Shown: positions 12,301 to 23,000 of the stretch, piece after piece
Layout: every line of letters begins with the position of its first letter
Position numbering within the stretch: position 1 is the first letter of the stretch
NCBI GenBank assembly: GCA_048013815.1
Contig: CM106586.1
Coordinates: 12,772,001-12,836,000 of the forward strand
DNA length: 64,000 nucleotides
Source: Setoptus koraiensis
Lineage: Eukaryota; Arthropoda
Direction: 5' to 3'
Program-made: the position numbers and the translations under genes
The notes under the pieces: generated by a model
The model's database searches: none
The model's input: the letters and a program-made list of their open reading frames with translations, nothing else
What the model was told of the DNA's origin: nothing

Positions 12301-12463
12301 CAACAACATCATAAGTGGTGGCTATTTTTGATGCAATATCATCAAATGACCAGCCCGCCAGACACACACCAACACAACCTTGGAATTTTCTCTCATATAT
12401 TTGTTTTTTCTTTTCTTTAACTTATCTGATAAGTATCAACAACAACAACAACTCGACCGCTCG

Positions 12464-15400
12464 CTAGTGAGTAAAATCTTGACTTTGCATCAATCTAAAA
12501 TAAATTCCTTTGTTGCCCAACGCCATCAGCTGATCATGAGTACCTATCTCGGCGATTTTGCCCTTCTCTATGACGGCTATCTGATCTGAATCTCTAACAG
12601 TAGACAACCTGTGCGCAATCTTGATACAGGTGCGTCCCTGGCCGGCGGCCTCCAGGGCCTGATTGACCAGGGCCTCACTTTCGGTGTCTAGGGCACTGGT
12701 GGCCTCGTCCAGAATCAGTATGACCGGCTTTCTGATCATTGTTCTGGCGATTGCAATGCGCTGTTTTTGACCTCCGGACATTTGAACTCCGCGCTCGCCA
12801 ACCTGAGTGTTATAACCCTCGGGCAAACTCTCGATGAAGCCGTGTATATTGGCCAATTTGGCCGCCTCAACAATATCATTAAAACTGTACTGTCTTTCCG
12901 TCAGACCATAGGCTATGTTTTCGCGTATTGTCGCCCTAAATAAAACAGGCTCCTGGCTGACAATGCCCACATTTTGTCGTAAATGATTTATATTGACACA
13001 TCTGATATCGTGATGGTCTATCATCACGGTGCCCTTATCCGGATCGTAGAAGCGCAATAATAGCTGAGCCAGAGTGGATTTGCCACAACCGGACGCGCCC
13101 ACCAGAGCCACCGTTTGACCCGCCTTGATAGTAAGATTTAAATTTTCCATGACCGGCGTTTCCAACCGTGTTGGATACCTGAAGAATATATTCTGAAAGG
13201 TCACCGAGCCCTTGAATGATGGCTTATTACCGCCTCTGCCCAAGTTGTCGATTCTGGGATGGCTCTGCAGCAGTTTCATGATCATGCCCACAGCGTAATT
13301 GGCCTTGTTTATGTCACCAGAGAATGCGCCCCACTGACCGACGGCCACCGCCGTAAAGGCTATAGAGAAGAATACCCGAAACACGTCTATGGGCTCCATT
13401 TCTTGCCGGGCCATTAAGAAGGCGCCATAACGGAAGGCCGCGCCGTAGACAAAATATATGGCACTTTGCGACAGTCCATAAACTAAACCAAATCTGCGTG
13501 CTGCCGCAACGCTCTCTTTGTAGGGCGCGCTGAGGGCTCCTTCGAATTTAGATATGAAATGCTTCTCTTGGCCAATGGCCTGAATCAATTTCACATGTTC
13601 CACACACTCGGTAGCTAGCCGGCTGGCCTCCTCCATTCGTTCGGCAGTTTCGGCGCGTCTGCCGCGTTGCATTCGCATTTGTATATAGCCTACATAGATG
13701 AGCACGGGTAGTGCCGCTGTTAACAGAAATGCCAATTTCCAACCAATAAGAAAGGATATAATTAATGAGGCAGCCACGGTTGCCGATGCCGATGTGAGCG
13801 TGATGAAGCGTGTATTAATAATTGACTTAATTTGTGGTACGTCCGACGCAAGTCTTGTAGTTAGTCGCTGAGGTGAGTGGCGCTCATTGTCGAACCAGCC
13901 AACGTGCTGACGTAACATTACTGTAAATGATTCGTTACGTAAGCGTTCTGTCATCAATTCAATGGCGCGCGCTACCAGGTATAGTCTGAGAAAAAATATA
14001 ACGAATGTAGCGCAACCTAGCACAACAAACATTATGGCCCAAAATGAGCCGGCAGACAGTAATTCGTCACCAGTTTTTGTTAAGGTATCAAATATCTGGG
14101 CATAGAATAATGCAAACACCGGCATCACAGCGCCGGACAGTGTTGATGCAAACGTTCCAAACATAAGGATCACTAATTCGGGCCGGAGCAATTTGACTAT
14201 GTCTTTTAGTGTAGGATCCTCAACAATATCATCGTCCTCATTCATGGGGGCCTTAAGAGATTCGAAAGGGCTTAGCGACATCCCTCTCAGGCTTTTCATT
14301 GGCGAGACAGATCGCGACTTTAGGAAGGATAGCCGCCGCTCATCGTCGTCGGCATCTTTGTTTGTAATTTCGTCGTCGTCGTCTTGCTCAAATACCTGAT
14401 TTGTCACCAGGCCGAAATAGTGCTGTTTGGCGGCCATGAGCTCGTCGTGACGGCCCATCTCTAGTAATTCGCCCTGATCCATGACACAAATTAGATCGGC
14501 ATCACGAATGGTGGACAAACGATGCGCTATAACAATGGTTGTGCGACCCTGACGGGCCCTGTTCAACGCTGACTGAACCATGGCCTCACTCTCCGAATCC
14601 AGCGCACTTGTGGCCTCGTCCATGAGCAATATCTTCGGATCGGCCAAAAGCGCTCTCGAAATTGCAATCCTTTGCTTCTGACCTCCCGACATTTGGTGGC
14701 CTCGATCGCCGCATCGGGTGTTGTATCCTTCGGGCAAGTTTATTATGAAATCGTGGGCATTTGCCAGCTTGGCCGCCTTTACGACCTTGTCGTAGGTTAT
14801 GTCCGCCTCTTGGCTGGCGCCCAGGGCAATGTTATCAAATATCGAACAATCAAACAGAGCCGGCTCTTGCTCCACCATTCCTATTAGCGATCTGAGCCAG
14901 GCAACGTTCAAGTCGCACAAGTTACACTGGTCCAAGTAAATAGCACCATTGTCCGGGTCATAGAAACGAAGCAACAGGTTCATAACTGTGCTCTTGCCGG
15001 AGCCCGTTTTCCCGCATATAGCTACGGTTTGACCCTGGTTAATTTCCAAATTAAAATTTTTCATCACAGGCAACGTCTTTCTAGATGGATAACTGAATGT
15101 CACGTTGTCAAATTTGATATTTGCCGTCACTTTAGCCAATCTTAGGCCACGATCGGTGGAGGCATCAATGCGGGATTTTGAATCGATTATTTCATAAATT
15201 AACGACGCCGACGATGTACCCATTATAATGGTCTGCAAAGGCGGTATAATATTGCCTAATGCTGAGGCTCCCATCATGACAGCCATGAGAACGGCCATGG
15301 CTGAGCCAGCGTCTAATTTTTGCTCGGCCAGCAGGTTAACACCAACCCACAATGCCAACCCGTAAGCCGAATAAAGCACCAGCATGTTTCCCCCAACTAG

Positions 15401-16333
15401 AAGCGATATCTTCAAGTATTTTGAGTCGGCCATGAGTCTTCCTTCTCGAAGCTTTTCCGCGAATCTCTTTATTTCGAAACGTTGTCCATTCAAAGAAAAC
15501 ACTGTCCTCACTGCCACTAGTATTTCTTCTGCTATAGCTCCGGCTTTGGCGTATTTTTCCTGTTCTCTTTTGGTCGAAGTGGCCATGATTTTGCCCAGGC
15601 AGGCACTAAATAAGGCCAACAGTGGCGTGCAGAGCATGATGGCGAGAGTGAGTCTCCATGACAGAATGAAACCAACAACAAAACCCGATATGAACGAGGA
15701 AAAATATTTGATGAGCAAACTGAACTGTTCGCCCATTCCATCATGTATCCTTTCAATGTCATCGTTGAGTTTGGTGGCCAAGTCTCCTGATTGATGTAAA
15801 TCGAACCATGACAACTCTTGGCGTAGGACCGACTTGAAAAAATTCTTCCTTATTCTGTGTGTTTGCCTCTCACAGGTGGTTTGCCAACAGGTGATTTGAA
15901 TTAATGAGGAAATGTAAACTAATATGCCGAGAAATACGTATAACAATGCATACATACTCATGGTGGATTCAAATGCAGCGGGATCCACTCCTGGTGCTGT
16001 GACATTTGCTGTGGTTGTTGTATTGGCGAAACCATTTTGAACTGTAGAGACTAGAGTATTGGTCATGCCGCCGAATATAAGCGCCATCGCTGGTATTCCG
16101 GCGCCCTCCAAGATGGCGAACATGGCTCCGATGGTCATGAGAAGTTTGTCGCAGCAAGTAGCAAATCTAAATAGGCCGAATATTGAAACGGGAGAGTTGG
16201 AGGGGGCTCCGTCTATTGCGTCTGTGGTCCGTTGAAGGTACCCATCGGGGTCGTTTTCGTTATCGCCAACATCGAGTTCGCTCCCATAATAGTTGTTTCG
16301 TTCTTTTTTTTTATCAATCAACGGCTCAAACAT
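12464..16333 (-). CDS. ABCB full transporter (P-glycoprotein/MDR1-like), single exon
   Basis: A 1289-residue ATP-binding cassette exporter of subfamily B, expected in the plasma membrane, pumping hydrophobic compounds out using ATP. The order is TMD1-NBD1-TMD2-NBD2. NBD1 has Walker A GKTGSGKST (about residue 440), signature SGGQKQRIAISRALL (about 547), Walker B LLMDEATSALD and H-loop IAHRLS. NBD2 has Walker A GASGCGKST (about 1078), signature SGGQKQRIAIARTM (about 1184), Walker B LILDEATSALD and IAHRLS. Both nucleotide sites look intact. A charged linker rich in Asp/Glu and Ser lies near residues 640-690, and possible N-glycosylation sites (NTT, NVT) lie in the first external loop. The ATG at 16331-16333 gives the usual family length. 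The whole frame is unbroken by introns, which is unusual for animal ABCB genes. I see no clear poly(A) signal close by on this strand. Confidence 0.96.
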   Translation of the reverse strand: MFEPLIDKKKERNNYYGSELDVGDNENDPDGYLQRTTDAIDGAPSNSPVSIFGLFRFATCCDKLLMTIGAMFAILEGAGIPAMALIFGGMTNTLVSTVQNGFANTTTTANVTAPGVDPAAFESTMSMYALLYVFLGILVYISSLIQITCWQTTCERQTHRIRKNFFKSVLRQELSWFDLHQSGDLATKLNDDIERIHDGMGEQFSLLIKYFSSFISGFVVGFILSWRLTLAIMLCTPLLALFSACLGKIMATSTKREQEKYAKAGAIAEEILVAVRTVFSLNGQRFEIKRFAEKLREGRLMADSKYLKISLLVGGNMLVLYSAYGLALWVGVNLLAEQKLDAGSAMAVLMAVMMGASALGNIIPPLQTIIMGTSSASLIYEIIDSKSRIDASTDRGLRLAKVTANIKFDNVTFSYPSRKTLPVMKNFNLEINQGQTVAICGKTGSGKSTVMNLLLRFYDPDNGAIYLDQCNLCDLNVAWLRSLIGMVEQEPALFDCSIFDNIALGASQEADITYDKVVKAAKLANAHDFIINLPEGYNTRCGDRGHQMSGGQKQRIAISRALLADPKILLMDEATSALDSESEAMVQSALNRARQGRTTIVIAHRLSTIRDADLICVMDQGELLEMGRHDELMAAKQHYFGLVTNQVFEQDDDDEITNKDADDDERRLSFLKSRSVSPMKSLRGMSLSPFESLKAPMNEDDDIVEDPTLKDIVKLLRPELVILMFGTFASTLSGAVMPVFALFYAQIFDTLTKTGDELLSAGSFWAIMFVVLGCATFVIFFLRLYLVARAIELMTERLRNESFTVMLRQHVGWFDNERHSPQRLTTRLASDVPQIKSIINTRFITLTSASATVAASLIISFLIGWKLAFLLTAALPVLIYVGYIQMRMQRGRRAETAERMEEASRLATECVEHVKLIQAIGQEKHFISKFEGALSAPYKESVAAARRFGLVYGLSQSAIYFVYGAAFRYGAFLMARQEMEPIDVFRVFFSIAFTAVAVGQWGAFSGDINKANYAVGMIMKLLQSHPRIDNLGRGGNKPSFKGSVTFQNIFFRYPTRLETPVMENLNLTIKAGQTVALVGASGCGKSTLAQLLLRFYDPDKGTVMIDHHDIRCVNINHLRQNVGIVSQEPVLFRATIRENIAYGLTERQYSFNDIVEAAKLANIHGFIESLPEGYNTQVGERGVQMSGGQKQRIAIARTMIRKPVILILDEATSALDTESEALVNQALEAAGQGRTCIKIAHRLSTVRDSDQIAVIEKGKIAEIGTHDQLMALGNKGIYFRLMQSQDFTH

Positions 16334-16472
16334 TTTATTTTTAATTGATTCAATTAATTACTATCACTAATATAATTTATCACTGATATATTGACTAATA
16401 ATGCGGATATGTGACTAGTTCGTCGTGAGGAGTAGCGACCTACTAACGTTGTCATCAGGACAATCTTGTAAC

Positions 16473-16664
16473 AATCGCAAACATAAGTTTTGGTGCAGCG
16501 CTAGGGGGTGAAAGTAGCGCGTTTCGCCCCTGCGCACAACAGCACTATTTTAAAACGAGCAGAACATCACGGTGGCACTTCGAAAATTCGCGCTCTGTTG
16601 TGCGCAGGGGAACGAATGCGCTACTTCCACCCCTGCACCATATAAATATTTATGTTTGCGATCA
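16473..16664. mobile_element. MITE-like inverted-repeat element, copy 1
   Basis: Long inverted repeats start CAATCGCAAACATAA at the left and end as the reverse complement on the right. An inner conserved block, GGGGGTGAAAGTAGCGCG with CTGCGCACAACAG, is mirrored on the other side. Pairing continues weakly outward to about 16448 and 16688. The core is about 190 bp with no coding capacity. The same layout and the shared AAATTCGCGCTC interior are found at 30476-30658, so these are two diverged copies of one non-autonomous DNA transposon family. It lies about 140 bp upstream of the ABCB start codon. Confidence 0.7.
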
Positions 16665-16930
16665 CAACAAGATGGTTATGTTGACAACATTGGTGGGCCG
16701 CAACTTGTCTAGGCGCCACTGTAATCACGACGGCATCGATGCGACGACGTCGTAACTCTACCAAGAGACACGACGTAATCAATAGATCACAAAAACTATT
16801 GTCACCATAGGAATTAGGCGAGATTGTATCAATTATCGACTAAATCGACTTTCACCATGCAGTTGTTAGTACATAGCAGGTACTTGCACCGTGTATGACA
16901 CCGTGACACAAGTAAACAGATCTTGGCAAG

Positions 16931-17134
16931 ATGTGGCAGCTGCTACCGATCTCTTCTTTTTTCCGCTCCATTGTTGTTGTCGTTGTTGTTGTTGTTGCTG
17001 CTCCTGCTGTATATCCGACAGCCGTCCAACAGGTGATAATTAATTATTGCTGTTGCAGCACAATCGATCACGAATCATGCAAATGCCCGATCAAAATCAA
17101 ATTCAATTTTGCTCGCCTCGAAAGTTTCTTGTGA
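16931..17134 (+). CDS. Doubtful small secreted peptide frame
   Basis: ATG with an AAG context opens a 67-codon frame. It has a hydrophobic start built on a (GTT)n poly-Val run, then a short Cys-containing tail (NYCCC, ESCKC). A possible splice donor, CAG|GTGATA, follows codon 34 at 17033, so this could instead be a first exon. The poly-Val core comes from a microsatellite, so chance is a real explanation. No family is recognised. Confidence 0.15.
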   Translation: MWQLLPISSFFRSIVVVVVVVVAAPAVYPTAVQQVIINYCCCSTIDHESCKCPIKIKFNFARLESFL

Positions 17135-20021
17135 CTCTGATGACTTTCGTCTTTGTTACCCTTTTTTTTTCCAATTTTCCCAGTATCTGCTGTCTTTTTC
17201 TGGTTATTTCATTATTAGATTCACATCAACTGCGACCACTGTGAACTATGCACCGTGCGCCATGGTGCAGGTCATAAATTTAACTCTTGCCCTTAGGTGT
17301 TGGCATGTGACTATTATTATTAGAGGATACAGATAAGATAGAGAGAAACGGAGCGAAAGCGGCCGGCCAGATAAGAAATAGCAGTGAAAGTAGAATTGGC
17401 TGAGCCGGCTCACCGCCATCAACGATATCTGTCGCTGTTGTAGCTGCTGTTGTCATTTTGATACATTCGCAAGGATTGTCAGGCCTTAAAGGAAATTATC
17501 AGTGTGTTTGTGTGTATTGTTATTATTATTATTATTATTTATATGATGAAACAACAACTATTATCACTGTGTATGTAATGCACACAACGCAGGCGATAAC
17601 AGGAACTAACTTTCTTGCACTTGTTAGAAAGTTGCTGTTGCCGCTGCTGCTGCCGGCGCTGAAGTAATCAGCGGCCGACAGGTAAACTAACGAGCTGGTT
17701 GTCATAATGTCAACAAATGCAACAACTACAGCCATTGTTGGCCTTTGTCGCAGTGTGTGTCTGCTCCACTTGATGCTGGTGTTGTTATCGGCGCCGGTGT
17801 CGGTATCGTTGTCGGTGTCGTTGTCGGTGTTGGTGTTGGTGTTGGTATATCTACTGTGCAATACACAGTTTTTGTCTAGTTTGTCTAGTCTGTAACAAAC
17901 AAGATAAATTGAGCAACATTGACTGCTTATCATTACTGCCGAACCTTCGTTGTTGTCAGTTCAAGACGGACAGCAGCGGTGCAAACATTACACATTGAAG
18001 GTGACTGGGCACACATATTCGGCGGCATACGGTAACGGTTTGTCTGTTTGTTTGTTTGTGGGCCATCGACATTCGCCGATAGGAAGATCATTGGCCAATC
18101 ATGCAAGCCATAGATGCATCCACTGATTACTAGCTAGATTTTACAGGTGAAAACAATTGAGCGACATGCATTCTTGCAACAACCTGACTGTTGGCTGTCT
18201 ACAATGTCGGTCGTCGGCGAGTTGTTGCAAGACTACAACGCTTTTGGCAGGCACTTTTGGTGACTTGTGGGGTATACGGTGGCTTATGGGTTGTACACAA
18301 ACAAGACAGGTTGTCATAGGTGGAGGTGGTCTGCCGGCGAGCGTGATGCAATCCAGCAGAAATGGCAAAGTCGTCAACAAGTGGGCGACTGGCAATCTAT
18401 AACTAATCTAATATCTATTGCAGCAGCGGCGCTATTAGGCGGCTGGCGTTTGGAACACACAGTGTGAGTGTTAGATAAAACCACAAGAAAGTATTAGGAT
18501 GGTCCCCTGTCGGCCAAATTGGGCGCACACAGGTAGACGGGTAGACAGTTAGACAGGTGAACAAGCGGACAGGTGAACAAGCGGACAGGTGAGCGGTTGC
18601 AAGTTGGCGAGATATGCAAAGTTTGTTGCTGCTTGCCGGTGGCTAATAGCAAACCGGCTAGTTGTGTTGAGCTAGCGATACGATATGACATGAACTGTTT
18701 TTACCCGGGCAATATTAGGCTGCCGCTAGCGCCAATCAATGCACCAACTGGCCTATTGACACTGGCCTAGCCAGTTACAGGTGACAATTTACATTTTGAC
18801 ATGCAAATAAAACAACTGTCAGCACGGCACACAACGGAACTAGTCTACATATGTAATAATCATATCACTTCGATCTGACATACTCAACGCACACATCGTA
18901 GGAAATACACAAATTGTGCTTTTTTCAACCCTTCGGGAGTGGCCAACTGCAAACTGCAAACTGCAAACGGCAAAAGGCAGCCCGTTGCCCGCTGCCCGTT
19001 GGCTTCGCTGGCCGCCGATGGCTGCCTAAGTAACTCGAAAACTTTTACTATTATTGCTGTGGCAATGTGTATTGATCATGGCACTTATTTGGTCTGGTCA
19101 ACTTGGCATTATTGTGTTACTGTTAGTGAGTATCAGCAACAGCAATGTATGTATAGATGGAGCTGTTTGCATCGTGTCTAGGTGACAGACATTTTTCTTC
19201 AATTCAGTTCGTCTATTTCATGCCAACAAAACAACCGCCGCCATTTTATTTGGTCCTCCTTCTCTCTCTCTCTCGCTCTCTCTCACTCTGTCTGTCTAGC
19301 CAAAAGTCGAGCGCCTGAATTGCGTGAATGGAATGGTGGGGAATTAGTCGCCGTCAATAAGTCAGTTGCTCTACTAACAGAGATAGACGACGCCGAGAAT
19401 AATAGAACAATGTGCCTTTGAACAAATAGAAATAGTAATAATAATAATATTGTGATTCAACCCACAACATGAAGATGAGAGAAAAAGAAATGATAAGATG
19501 AAAAAAGTGATTTTCATTTTTCTTTATTCTTCAACTCAACATCCAACGACAACAACGACGACGACTACGACCAAAAGAACGTCAACGACAACAGCAGCAA
19601 CAACAACAACAACAACAACGGCCACTTGCATCACATCGACTGGCATCATTATTTACACGACATGATGGTCTTGTTGACTTGCTACCAATATCTCACTGCC
19701 AACGAGTCTATCCAGTAACTAGTTCAAAATTTTGTAAAATTTAAGTTTGTGCACCGCAACCAGTAAGCTACCACTAAACTATCTGTCAACTTTTGTCAAC
19801 ATTTTGTTTCTTTGTTTGTCATGTGCTTATAGCTTATGCTGAACAATAATAGTGTACAATAACAGTGTGCAACAATAGTGAAAAATATAGGATAGATGAG
19901 TTAGTGGCCTTCATCGGAGACCCAATAGACGCCACAACAACATATCTACATCTAGCACTCATCTTACGTCACATAGAATAGGTGTTTAATCGCTTTTAGG
20001 TTAAATTGTGTGTAATAAATA

Positions 20022-23000
20022 ATGATTTGCATATGTCGCAATGACTCCACTACTGAAGGGAGCCGACTGGTTGCAAAATTGCGTCACAAGCCCCATGATG
20101 ACGAACTACAAGTATCTTCGGAGGCGCAAACTAGCACAATGACTAGCTTAAATTCATCGTGCCACACGTAAGTAAGAGCAAAAATAATTTCATTAGCTTA
20201 AATTTTAGTTTATTCAAGTTGAGCGAATCATTAGTTTATCAAATTGGTAAATTAAATCAAATTTGTATTTAGCAGTTAGAAATCCTCATCGGCTTGAAAT
20301 TTATTTAAATCATGAGTTGTCCGCAAAGCAAGGCGAGTTCGAGTAGCGAGCCTCCCAATTAAAAGTTCCTCATTTTCGCCCGCATCACATAATCCACTGG
20401 ATGTTGCAATGTCAGACTAGACTCGATTCGTGCAATATTACCTAACACAGCAAACAATTTAATCGTTTGATTCACTAACAAACAACAATTGATTATTTTG
20501 TCCACAGTAATTCCAAACGAAATCCATTAGCAGCAGCAGCCCGTTTGCAGTGGAAGAATGGAGCCAAATGTGGATGCCCCGCTTACACTAACGGGTCAAT
20601 TACATGTACATTAGTGCCATCATTAATTAGACCAGACAACGACATCATCATCAACAACAACAACAACAACACCCAATATGCCAAAGAAATTTTCGCCAAT
20701 AGATCACGATCCTATCAATTAACAAGAAGCAGCAAACAACAATCATTAACTAGATTCGCAAGTCAAACTACCGTTGCTCCAATGATAGTATTGTTACTAT
20801 ATTTGTTCGTCAACTTGGCAACAAGTGACAAGATATCAGCAAAGAATTCTTTGCAATATTTCAAGAACGACATTGAAAGGATTTCTGCAGTAGTGAGCTT
20901 GCAGCATCCGTATGCATCATCCGCTTCATATCAGACTCAAGACAGCAACGACAACCAAAGACTAGAGCACATAAACTTAAACTTGAACAGTGTTGATAGC
21001 CAGCGATACGCCAATCAACTAGGCGACAGCGTAATCGTGAGAGATCGTCGATCCAGGCAACAGCAATTTGTTGTTGATAATTATAATAATAATTTGCAAC
21101 AATCACAACCGGTGCACAGCAACTCAACTAACCAAACCGAAAGAAGATTAATCGACCATCGTATGCCATCAATAAACTATTCAAAATATTCTCTGTGGCG
21201 CACGCCACCAACCACAACTCTCATTGACGTTCCTAAAGATGAAATTGCGGCCGTCCAATTGCGTCGATCGTCACAGAGCGATTTGCACAACAACAACAGC
21301 AACGACAACAACAACAACAACAACATTGCTATTACGCAATCTTCGCAGTCACCTGTCGAGGCGTCATCGGAACATAATCACTCTAGTCTCATTACAACGG
21401 TTAGCAGTGGCAAGGGTGATGTGTCGATGGCGCCCAGCAACCGAAACACTCTCGTTGCCAATATGACAAATTTGGCTCACCAGCAGCAAGACGACGACAT
21501 CATAGCGGCTGCCCCCTTCTTGGAGTCGCCACTCAACTCGGCGGTTGTGTCTTCGTCCCCGTCGCCGTCGATGATGAATGACGGCGACGGCGGCGGCGGC
21601 CAAGATGGCCAGCAGGAATACGGCAAGAAAGTGCACAAGACGACGCTGACAAAATCTCAACGCGGTGACTCAATTGAGGACGCCACGACACACGATCGCA
21701 ACGGATCAAACGGGCGATCTGTGGCGGGCCCCGGCGCCGAGGAAGCATTGACTCGACTGTCGTCCGACAATCAGCCCGTTCAACGTGAGAACGCCAAAAA
21801 GAGAAGAGACGGCGATTTGGAGGCATTCCTAGAGAATATGAACCATATGGAACTTAGAGCGGCCGCTTTCGGACGGCCGCTGCCCAATTCGTTCCTCGAG
21901 AAACCCCTGCAAGAGTCGCCTCAAAAAGTCGCCGTTTCCGCCGGCACCGCCAGCACAATTGCTGAAGAGGGCGCCGGGGGCCTGACTCGCATGCAAAGTC
22001 ACCATCATCATACCAACCACCATCATGCTCTGTATCACCAGCAGAGCCGTCACAAACAGAGCAGGGAGTCTTATTCGGATTGCGCTCTCATATTGCAGCG
22101 AACTTACGTAAGAAACACCAATCACAAGTGAGTAGACAATAGACTAGACACAGATAACTGTAATTGTAGTGACAGTCAGTGGTCATTGGCCATTGGCATT
22201 CCATTTAATGGTTGTCGTTGCTGTCATTTGCGTTGTTGCCAGCGCAACGCGATCTGTGAGCACAAAACTGACCACAAAACGGAAGGTCATCGTATCAATG
22301 ATACACGATGCACGATGTGATGACCTCCCAGTGTCTGGCAAACTATAACGCACATTATTACATATATATATCATTATATAATATATGAATGACACATTGC
22401 GAGCGAGCGACATATCATGAAGGACGGGCGCCATTATCTGTCAACGGACAACCTGTGTGAGACAATTTAATAACAGGTGACAATAAGCCGTTTGTGAGCG
22501 CCATTGTGCACTGTTTATCGGCGGCTTCGCAGCAGTCGCAAACCGCAAAATATATTTAAATTCGCAAGGTGCCAACAAGTGGCCAAGTGGACAATAAACC
22601 AAAAAAAAGAAAAGAAGAAAAAAATGAGCGCTGCCGAGCGGTCGACACAATTTGACAACTGCGACAAGTGGCGCAACGGACAAGGCGAAAGTCAATGGCG
22701 AACAAACGGGAGCAAAAGATGAAAGTGACCATTAAAATAATTGACTATGGCAATAAATGATTAGATTGAGACCGCGCTGCAAAATAGCAAATCGGCCGGC
22801 CGGATCGAATTGTGGTGCCCTGTCAACGGCGGCAAATAATGCGCTCCGTCCGTCCGTCCGTCCGGCATTGGCAATTTGCTCACTTTCGCTCAAACGTCGG
22901 CCGTGTTATGTTAAGTGGCGAGAGTGAGACCAGACGACAAAATGGCTTCGATCGAAATTCCATCTGTTTTTTGCTCTCGTTGCCGGCGTTGTCGTCGCTG

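Larger units (their letters stand above)
1..12463. other. Gene-free, repeat-rich intergenic region
   Basis: I find no reading frame here that looks like a protein. The longer open frames are made of microsatellite translations (poly-His/Thr, poly-Cys, poly-Val) or shift through tandem repeats. The stretch holds many CA/TG and CT microsatellites, about ten tandem arrays with 8-18 bp units, several perfect inverted repeats, and nine of the window's fourteen TTACGTAA palindromes. It may be upstream or intronic control DNA of a gene lying left of the window, but nothing seen proves that. The most notable pieces are listed separately. Confidence 0.6.
16334..20021. other. Spacer between divergent ABCB and peroxidase genes
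   Basis: This is presumably the upstream region of both genes, which are transcribed away from each other. It contains a MITE (16473-16664), GTT/TAT microsatellites and (CAA)n at about 19590-19620. No firm gene is seen apart from a doubtful 67-codon frame at 16931. Confidence 0.55.
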
